DNA from: Myxococcales bacterium
Lineage (GTDB): Bacteria > UBA10199 > 2-02-FULL-44-16 > JAAZCA01
Direction: 5' to 3'
NCBI GenBank assembly: GCA_012513515.1
Contig: JAAZCA010000006.1
Span: 1-58,168 of the forward strand
DNA length: 58,168 bases
Shown piece by piece: positions 45,530 through 51,026 of this stretch (its first letter is position 1; each line of letters starts with the position of its first letter). The position numbers and the translations under genes were made by a program. Under the pieces are notes generated by a model, which worked only from the letters and a program-made list of their open reading frames with translations, searched no databases and was not told the origin of the DNA.

Positions 45530-45811
45530 TTGAACAAGAGCGATCTTATTGAAACTTTAGTCAGGAAATTACCTAACCTCTCTGGCAGGGATGTGGAGGT
45601 CATCGTCAACACGATTTTCGATAGCATGACCGATTCGTTGAAATCCGGCGAGCGTATCGAGATCCGCGGATTCGGAAGTTTCGAAGTCCGCACGAGAAAG
45701 CCTCGGATCGGCAGAAATCCCAAGACCGGGATGTCCGTCGATGTGGGTCAAAGAAAGGTTCCTTTCTTCAAGGTTGGCAAGGAGCTTAGGGAAAGGGTCA
45801 ACAAGGCATGA
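45530..45811 (+). CDS. Integration host factor / HU-type DNA-binding protein
   Basis: A 93-residue nucleoid protein that bends DNA. The sequence MNKSDLIETLVRKLPNLSGRDVEVIVNTIF and GERIEIRGFGSFEVRTRKPRIGRNPKTG is closest to the IHF beta subunit, with the proline-tipped DNA-binding arm RIGRNPKTGMSV. The start is TTG with AAAGGGGG upstream. It overlaps the HIT gene by 4 bases and follows sppA by 13 bases. Confidence 0.95.
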   Translation: MNKSDLIETLVRKLPNLSGRDVEVIVNTIFDSMTDSLKSGERIEIRGFGSFEVRTRKPRIGRNPKTGMSVDVGQRKVPFFKVGKELRERVNKA

Positions 45812-46305
45812 GCGGAGATATTCTCTGGGCGCCCTGGAGGATGGAGTTCATAAGGGGCGCAAAATCCTCCAAGGATTCATGTATTTTCTGCGAGCTCGCC
45901 ACATCGGGTGAGATCGATTCCAAAAATCTCGTTTTGCACAGGGCTAAGAGTTCTTATGTCCTGATGAATCGTTATCCTTACAACACCGGTCATCTTTTGG
46001 TGATACCATTTAGCCACACCGGCACACTTTCATCCTTGAGTTCAGATGAGCATGCCGAAATAATGCGCCTGACCTCGGCATCGGTAGAGATACTCCAGAA
46101 GATTCTTGGAGCTGAGGGTTTCAACTGCGGTTTCAACTTGGGGAGGTCGGCGGGGGCGGGGATCGCAGATCATCTCCACATGCATATTGTCCCCAGGTGG
46201 GTCGGGGATTCGAATTTCATGCCTGTAATAGGCGGCACCAGATCGATGCCTGAGTACTTGAAGGAAACCTATTCAGAGCTCGCAGATTCTTTCAAAGCCT
46301 TATAG
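45808..46305 (+). CDS. HIT family nucleotide hydrolase or phosphorylase
   Basis: A 165-residue histidine-triad protein with CIFC near residues 25-28, NRYPYNTGHLLVIP and the triad HLHMHIVPRW. The N-terminal LWAPWRMEFI and this length match the actinobacterial and deltaproteobacterial Ap4A phosphorylase-like HIT group (Rv2613c type), so a dinucleoside polyphosphate substrate is plausible. It overlaps the HU gene (ATGA) and is followed 9 bases later by the LapA gene. Confidence 0.92.
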   Translation: MSGDILWAPWRMEFIRGAKSSKDSCIFCELATSGEIDSKNLVLHRAKSSYVLMNRYPYNTGHLLVIPFSHTGTLSSLSSDEHAEIMRLTSASVEILQKILGAEGFNCGFNLGRSAGAGIADHLHMHIVPRWVGDSNFMPVIGGTRSMPEYLKETYSELADSFKAL

Positions 46306-46314
46306 GGGGATTTC

Positions 46315-46668
46315 ATGAAAAAACTTATATTTGCTATTACGATGGCGCTTTTCTTTTTTATCCTTTTGAACTTCATCTATTGCAATCTTGATGAAGCGAC
46401 TTTCGGCTATGCCCTTGTTATGAAATTCAGGATACCCTACATCTTGAGCGTCCAGTCTGTTCCGATTCCGATAGGTTTCGTTCTGCTCTCCGCATTTTGC
46501 TCAGGAATGGTTGTGATAGCGATGATCGAGGCTCTCCCATCCTTTTATAAAACGCTTGAGCTTCGTGCGAAAAACAAGCGCATACGCCAGCTTGAAAGAG
46601 AGCTTTCGGTAGTGAGACAGATATCAGAAAAGAAGGATTCGGAATCAGCCCCTAAATCCCTTTCGTGA
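46315..46668 (+). CDS. LapA-domain membrane protein
   Basis: A 117-residue protein with two membrane helices (about 4-24 and 48-75) and a C-terminal coiled coil (LELRAKNKRIRQLERELSVVRQ). This layout and the position after a HU/HIT set fit the LapA/DUF1049 family (lipopolysaccharide assembly protein A, partner of LapB). GGGGGA precedes the ATG. No LapB TPR gene is adjacent. The end overlaps the convergent orphan gene by 24 bases. Confidence 0.78.
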   Translation: MKKLIFAITMALFFFILLNFIYCNLDEATFGYALVMKFRIPYILSVQSVPIPIGFVLLSAFCSGMVVIAMIEALPSFYKTLELRAKNKRIRQLERELSVVRQISEKKDSESAPKSLS

Positions 46669-47406
46669 TCTCTTAATCTTTTTTAGTTCCACCTTCGCAG
46701 CGCCGGAGTCGTGCTGATGGTCAGCTTTTTTTGCAGCTTGAAGTTTTTCAAATTCCCTGGCCTTTGCTTCAACCTTTGAGGATGGCCTGGATGTGAATGA
46801 GGATGCCTGACGATTTTCCTGAATCGACGCTATTTGGCTTTCCAGCTTTTGGACTTCCGCTTCCAGTTCGGAGCCCTTTTGCTCCATCATATTGTCGACC
46901 AACAGCTCCAGGTTTCTAAGCGGCGATGGGTTGCCGTCGATGAGGGCCTTTATTCGGAGCTTCGCTTCTTTCTTTATGAGGATGAGCCCATCCGACTGTC
47001 TGAAGTCGGCTTTGAGTTTTTTGAAGAAGGTGTCGATATTGTCTATCGAGAGGTTACAGGATGGGATGATCGAGGCGTTTACCAGGTCATCCAGCCCCTC
47101 GTCCGTATATTTCCCCTCGTTTATGAGCATCGCGTCGAAGGGGATGTGTATCTCCCCCGTAAAACGATATTTTTCCAAGGAGAGGAATTCATCCTTGCTA
47201 AGTATATAGACGTCCTCTTCCTGTTTGTATGGTTCAAAGGCCGATTTCCACGTTGCGATGTCGAATCGGGCGGTGTCAACAAATCCGCTATACCATAGGG
47301 TATCAAGGTCTAGCTCTGTGTAATATACGTGCTCCCCATCGGCAGTTTTTTCGAGCTGCTCCCAGAGATATTCCATCACGCCGCCGCCATCTAGAGTCAT
47401 CGCCAT
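46645..47406 (-). CDS. Hypothetical protein with charged coiled-coil tail
   Basis: A 253-residue protein I do not recognise. The N-terminal ~170 residues are mixed alpha/beta and rich in aspartate and tyrosine (YYTELDLDTLWYSGFVDTARFD, IHIPFDAMLINEGKYTDEGLDDL). Residues ~170-253 form a coiled coil ending in a basic tail (KVELKKIKRSRKGF). There is no signal peptide or membrane helix. GGAGGT lies 9 bases before the ATG. The 3' end overlaps lapA by 24 bases, and it marks the left end of the accessory stretch with the Fic gene and the coiled-coil trio. Confidence 0.72.
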   Translation of the reverse strand: MAMTLDGGGVMEYLWEQLEKTADGEHVYYTELDLDTLWYSGFVDTARFDIATWKSAFEPYKQEEDVYILSKDEFLSLEKYRFTGEIHIPFDAMLINEGKYTDEGLDDLVNASIIPSCNLSIDNIDTFFKKLKADFRQSDGLILIKKEAKLRIKALIDGNPSPLRNLELLVDNMMEQKGSELEAEVQKLESQIASIQENRQASSFTSRPSSKVEAKAREFEKLQAAKKADHQHDSGAAKVELKKIKRSRKGFRG

Positions 47407-47470
47407 CTTGGTTCTACCTCCGTTCGGGCGGCAATTTTAAAGGCCTAGGGAGGGGCTGTCAAATCAATAT

Positions 47471-47806
47471 AGTAACCTCCGAAAAATCAGCAAATTCAGG
47501 GGGGGGTCTCTAAAAGCTATCCACTTGATTCTTCATCTTGATCTTCATCTCCATCTTCATCTTAATCCTGATCTTGATCTTAACCTTAATAACGATATTT
47601 TCGAATATAAACTAGTTTTACAAAATGCTGATCAGAGATCAGCGATCAGGATTCGACGATCACTTTTTCTTTTGACGGGGATTCCCGCTTGCCCCGCGTT
47701 AGCGGCGGCTTAAAACCGCGGGAATGACGGCGTGATTGTCATCCCTGAATGGTCAATCGTCCATGGTCGAAATTATTGCTGCAGCTAGCTTTTCAGAGGT
47801 TACTTA
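47471..47806 (+). mobile_element. MITE-like dispersed repeat, full copy B
   Basis: About 336 bp with terminal inverted repeats AGTAACCTCCGAAAA (left) and TTTTCAGAGGTTACTT (right), and no coding capacity. Internal parts in order: AATCAGCAAATTCAGGG; CTCTAAAAGCTAT; GATTCTT followed by nine hexamers of the ATCTTN type; TTCGAATATAAAC; the palindrome GCTGATCagaGATCAGC; TTTTTCTTTTGACGGGGATTCCCGC; a GC-rich palindromic core ending GCGGGAATGACGGCG; and a TCATCC..GAATGGTCAATCG tail. Copies C and D share all the internal parts. It fills most of the gap from 47407 to 47887. Confidence 0.82.
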
Positions 47807-47826
47807 AAGAATAAAACGATAATACG

Positions 47827-47885
47827 TTGACGGATTATTAGCGAAACGATATAAAAACGCTAATAAGGGGGATTTCTTATTAGCG
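47827..47885 (+). promoter_or_regulatory. Promoter and triple operator of the Fic gene
   Basis: A sigma-70 promoter, TTGACG (47827-47832), a 17-base spacer and TATAAA (47850-47855). It is overlaid by three copies of a 9-mer: TTATTAGCG at 47835-47843 (inside the spacer), its reverse complement CGCTAATAA at 47858-47866 (just after the -10) and TTATTAGCG at 47877-47885 (just before the ATG). The copies are perfect. The layout suggests repression by a protein binding an inverted pair plus a third site. The Fic protein's own C-terminal helix-turn-helix is a candidate. Confidence 0.72.
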
Positions 47886-47887
47886 CT

Positions 47888-49027
47888 ATGTCAAAACAAT
47901 CATCGGGTCATTTTATTCGTTGCAAGGAAGGGTATCAGGCATTCATTCCAAACCAGCTGCCCCCTGAAATTACTTGGAGCACCAAGCTAACCAAAGCCCT
48001 TTCTGATGCAGATAGACTTATAGGAAAACTTGCGGGCGAAGGAAAAAGACTGCCAAACCCTCATCTTTTGATGAGACCTTTCTTAAGGCGTGAAGCTGTT
48101 CTTTCCAGCCGTATCGAAGGAACGCAATCGACTCTTGGTGAGCTACTTGCAAAAGAAGCTGGTGCAAACGTTGAAAGAAGTCCTGACGATCTTAGAGAGG
48201 TGGGAAATTATGTTACCGCTATCGAGTATGGAATAAAGAGATTAAAGACCCTGCCCCTATCTCTTCGCCTTGTTCGTGAACTTCATGAAAAATTGATGAA
48301 AGGTGTTAGAGGAAGAACCGCAACACCCGGAGAATTCAGGCGCAGTCAGAACTGGATAGGAATCCCCGGAAGTACTATATCGAATGCTACTTATATTCCT
48401 CCACCTCCAAATAAACTTATGTCATGTCTCGGCGATTGGGAGAAGTTCCTGCATGATAGAACCATCCCTCCTCTTGTTCAGGTTGCAATGATCCATTATC
48501 AGTTCGAAGCCATCCATCCGTTTCTTGATGGCAATGGTAGAGTTGGGCGTTTACTAATAACGCTTTTATTGATCGAACGAGATATTTTACCAACACCGCT
48601 TCTCTATTTAAGCGCATTCTTTGAAGCCACAAGGCGTGATTATTATGACCTTCTCCTTGATGTGAGCTTAAAGGGTAACTGGGAGAAATGGCTGGAATAT
48701 TTCTTTAATGGGGTTGCGAGGCAGTCTGAGGACGCTTTGAGCCGTGCAGAAAGAATAAATAAGAAGCTGGATACGTGGAAGGATCAGATAACAGCGAAGA
48801 CCCTGCTAAAAGTTATCGATATGATCGCGGCCAATCCATTCGTTACGGTCAAAGGCGTTGCGGCCAAGTTAAAGGTTGCCTTTACCACTGCCCAACGAGC
48901 GGTTGATAAACTTAAAGACCTCGGCATCTTGAAGCAAATGGATAAAGCCAAGCGCGACCGTGTCTATTGCGCCAAAGATATATTCGATATTCTTGAAGAA
49001 CCTGCGAAGCTTGATTCTTCATCTTAA
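47888..49027 (+). CDS. Fic family protein (class II, AMPylase type) with winged helix
   Basis: A 379-residue Fic protein. Such enzymes usually transfer AMP from ATP to protein hydroxyls. The Fic motif HPFLDGNGRVGR is intact at 210-221. The inhibitory motif S-x-x-x-E-G lies N-terminal (S73 to G78), which makes it a class II, self-inhibited member. An N-terminal Fic_N-like domain precedes it, and a winged helix-turn-helix lies at about 305-370 (NPFVTVKGVAAKLKVAFTTAQRAVDKLKDLGIL). The last six codons (KLDSSS) and the stop lie in the start of repeat copy C. The gene looks AT-richer than its neighbours, suggesting transfer. No partner antitoxin is adjacent. Confidence 0.92.
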   Translation: MSKQSSGHFIRCKEGYQAFIPNQLPPEITWSTKLTKALSDADRLIGKLAGEGKRLPNPHLLMRPFLRREAVLSSRIEGTQSTLGELLAKEAGANVERSPDDLREVGNYVTAIEYGIKRLKTLPLSLRLVRELHEKLMKGVRGRTATPGEFRRSQNWIGIPGSTISNATYIPPPPNKLMSCLGDWEKFLHDRTIPPLVQVAMIHYQFEAIHPFLDGNGRVGRLLITLLLIERDILPTPLLYLSAFFEATRRDYYDLLLDVSLKGNWEKWLEYFFNGVARQSEDALSRAERINKKLDTWKDQITAKTLLKVIDMIAANPFVTVKGVAAKLKVAFTTAQRAVDKLKDLGILKQMDKAKRDRVYCAKDIFDILEEPAKLDSSS

Positions 49028-49300
49028 TCTTCATCTTAATCTTAATCCTGATCTTGATCTTAATCTTAATAAGGATGTTTTCGAATATAAACTAGTCTTA
49101 CAAAATGCTGATCAAAGATCAGCGATCAGGATTTGACGATCACTTTTTCTTTTGACGGGGATTCCCGCTTGCCCCGCGCGGTAGCGGTGGTTTGCTCCGC
49201 GTTAGCGGCGGCCTAAAACCGCGAGAATGACAGCGTGGTCGTCATCCCCGAATGGTCAATCGTACATGGTCGAAGTTATTGTTGCAGCTAGCTTTTCAGA
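49008..49300 (+). mobile_element. MITE-like dispersed repeat, left-truncated copy C
   Basis: It begins at CTTGATTCTTC, inside the last codons of the Fic gene, so the left terminal repeat and the first ~60 bases are missing. The hexamer tract has eight units. The GC-rich core has an internal duplication (two GCGGTAGCGG-like parts) compared with copy B. The right end keeps GCTAGCTTTTCAGA and then diverges. It accounts for most of the 342-base gap between the Fic gene and the coiled-coil operon. Confidence 0.8.
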
Positions 49301-49314
49301 TATTCCTTATAAAA

Positions 49315-49347
49315 AATAAAATAAAAGGGCCGGCTTTTGCCGACCCT
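49315..49347 (-). terminator. Terminator of the coiled-coil operon
   Basis: A 9-bp stem with one C/A mismatch (AGGGCCGGC / GCCGACCCT, loop TTTT) at 49326-49347. On the minus strand it is followed by TTTTATTTTATTTTTT. It lies about 22 bases after the stop of the last gene of the trio. Confidence 0.8.
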
Positions 49348-49369
49348 GGATTTTTCTCTGGTACGATCC

Positions 49370-49873
49370 TCATCGTGCGGTCGGAGTTCCTCTTGACCTT
49401 TCATTTCTCATTGGGTTCTGTCCCCTATAGTTGCAAAACATGGCACGAAGAGCGGTCTTGCTTATCGCCGACTGCTTGGCCGTGAGTTTTTGCTCCACGA
49501 TAGCCGCTTCCAGCTCTTTGCCTTTGAGCTCCTGAGCACGAAGCTCGCGCTTTTGCTCCAGCCCTATCTTGAACATGCTCTCCTGCATCGCCAACTTTTT
49601 CTCATTATTTTCGAGGGCATTTAGCTGGTCTTCCATGGAGATCTTTTCCATCTCCTTGTTATGGTTGAGGGCGCTTAGCTGCATCTCCTTTTGTATCTCA
49701 ATTATCTCACCCTGGTAAACATACCCGGCGATTCCCTCGCACATTTGGAAGACTGAGGAGGAGATGCTTGAGATAGCGTTGCCGGCGGTCATAAGGCCTT
49801 GTATTGCTGATCCGCCGCCACCACCACCACCACCACCACCACCACCACTATCACCAACGGGAGCAGTGCTCAT
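49370..49873 (-). CDS. Unknown coiled-coil protein, third gene of the trio
   Basis: A 167-residue protein. After MSTAPVGDS comes a run of 12 glycines (10-21), nine of them from consecutive identical GGT codons. Next is a small-residue-rich, weakly hydrophobic segment (AIQGLMTAGNAISSISSSVFQMCEGIAGYV, about 23-52). A long amphipathic helix of about 90 residues rich in E, K, Q, L and M follows (QKEMQLSALNHNKEMEKIS, ENNEKKLAMQ, KRELRAQELKGKELEAAI). The tail is basic (NPMRNERSRGT). GAGGAA precedes the ATG. I recognise no family. Confidence 0.7.
   Translation of the reverse strand: MSTAPVGDSGGGGGGGGGGGGSAIQGLMTAGNAISSISSSVFQMCEGIAGYVYQGEIIEIQKEMQLSALNHNKEMEKISMEDQLNALENNEKKLAMQESMFKIGLEQKRELRAQELKGKELEAAIVEQKLTAKQSAISKTALRAMFCNYRGQNPMRNERSRGTPTAR
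49812..49848 (-). repeat. Trinucleotide microsatellite encoding polyglycine
   Basis: Ten CCA triplets preceded by two CCG on the plus strand; on the coding strand, nine GGT codons then GGC and GGA codons. Slippage would change the glycine count without breaking the frame. Confidence 0.85.
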
Positions 49874-49890
49874 ATGTTCCTCGATTCCCT

Positions 49891-49923
49891 ATGTTAATAA
49901 AATGTTAATAAAATGTTAATAAA
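49891..49923. repeat. Three perfect 11-bp tandem repeats
   Basis: ATGTTAATAAA three times in a row, between the second and third genes of the coiled-coil operon. It covers the stop codon of the second gene (49916-49918). On the coding strand the unit is TTTATTAACAT, so each unit supplies an A/U-rich, unstructured spacer with TAA stops. Confidence 0.88.
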
Positions 49924-50407
49924 TCCTGCTCGGATAGCCGTAATTCCAGGAACGCCTTGCGCTGAAGGTGTTGGCAACGGAAAGGACTCTTGCCCTTTCG
50001 TTTTTGCCATTCTCCTGAACCCTGGCTATGGCAATCCTTGCCGAATTTTCAAGCTTCATCATCCTCTGCTCATGATCTATCTGTGCCTGATGCATATTCT
50101 GCTGTGCGTATATGGCTGTTTCCTGGACGTCGAGCTGCCTCATTGCGACATGTTGTTTATAGCTGGCTATGGTGTTAACCGATTCATAGTATGCCTCGGC
50201 GACGGCCCTGTTGGCGTCGATCTGCTTCGCTTGAAGGCCATAGTTGAAGCCAGCTGCCATCATATTTCCAATGGAGTCCAATGCCTGCATAGCTGCATTG
50301 ATCTTAAGGGCTTTGTCTTTTTGCTTGTTATCAGTTAGCTCCATGGTTGTCTGAGTTGGGTTTGATGTATTATTGTAACTGATCTGTTGAGGGATGAATG
50401 GTAGCAT
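49916..50407 (-). CDS. Unknown coiled-coil protein, second gene of the trio
   Basis: A 163-residue protein. The polar N-terminus (about 1-30, LPFIPQQISYNNTSN) leads to a small-residue-rich stretch INAAMQALDSIGNMMAAGFNYGLQ. A long helix rich in A, Q, E and M follows (about 58-145: QIDANRAVAEAYYES, RQLDVQETAIYAQQN, EQRMMKLENSARIAIARVQ). It ends with an aromatic/basic tail SARRSWNYGYPSRIY. AAGGAGG precedes the ATG, and only 10 bases separate it from the gene upstream. No signal peptide, no family recognised. The layout is the same as in its two neighbours. Confidence 0.7.
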   Translation of the reverse strand: MLPFIPQQISYNNTSNPTQTTMELTDNKQKDKALKINAAMQALDSIGNMMAAGFNYGLQAKQIDANRAVAEAYYESVNTIASYKQHVAMRQLDVQETAIYAQQNMHQAQIDHEQRMMKLENSARIAIARVQENGKNERARVLSVANTFSARRSWNYGYPSRIY

Positions 50408-50417
50408 AATTTCCTCC

Positions 50418-50825
50418 TTAAGAATTGTTCACTGGTTTGCCTGCTAAATATACCGCTTTTGGCGCCGATGATCCGTCAACTTTCTTGTTTTTGCCCGTTT
50501 CCAGCCCCCTCAGCTCTTCACGCTTTTTCGCATTTTCATATTTCATCTGTTTCGTGGAGAGGTAGTCGAGGGCGATAGTCGAGCCCATCTGTGCGCGAAG
50601 TTTGGCGGCGCTGCGTTCCTGTGCTGCCTCATTGGCTCGCTTCTGGTATAGGGCGCGGTTGCGGGCATCGACTTGCATCTGCTCCTGCATTTTCTTTTGC
50701 TCAGCAGCAGCTTCCTTCGCCTCATATTGACTAGCTATACCAAGTCCAGTGCTTATAATGGTACATGCAGCGCCTATGATCGCAACGACAATTACGCAGC
50801 TAATTAATCCTAAAACTCCCAACAT
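50418..50825 (-). CDS. Unknown membrane-anchored coiled-coil protein, first gene of the trio
   Basis: A 135-residue protein with a strongly hydrophobic N-terminal segment (about 2-32: LGVLGLISCVIVVAIIGAAC, then TIISTGLGI). A long charged helix rich in A, E, Q and K follows (QYEAKEAAAEQKKMQEQMQ, RNRALYQKRANEAAQERSA). It ends in a short polar tail (KAVYLAGKPVNNS). The start at 50825 is fixed by GGAGGT 5 bases upstream; the frame is open further up but without a site. The upstream 200 bases (to mutS) are AT-rich with TATAAT-like boxes but no convincing -35. I recognise no family. Confidence 0.7.
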   Translation of the reverse strand: MLGVLGLISCVIVVAIIGAACTIISTGLGIASQYEAKEAAAEQKKMQEQMQVDARNRALYQKRANEAAQERSAAKLRAQMGSTIALDYLSTKQMKYENAKKREELRGLETGKNKKVDGSSAPKAVYLAGKPVNNS

Positions 50826-51026
50826 AGGAACCTCCACTTCTCTCGTCCTAGTTATCGGTATCCGGTGAATCCATAGTTGCGTATCCCAGAAAATTTTTAT
50901 CATTATATAGTTTTTTCAGTGCATTATAATAATCTTTTAAAATTAATATGTTATCTCTTTATTCAACTGCTTAGAAAGTTTTCTATCCGCTTGATCATCG
51001 GATAAAGGCGTGCTACCCCGTCCAAT

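Noticed and set aside
47527-47592. Regularly repeated short units that might be a CRISPR array
   Set aside because: The units are degenerate hexamers with no spacers, embedded in a dispersed repeat, and no cas genes are present.
47888-49027. Fic gene as half of a toxin–antitoxin pair
   Set aside because: The inhibitory S-x-x-x-E-G motif is within the same protein and no small antitoxin gene is adjacent.
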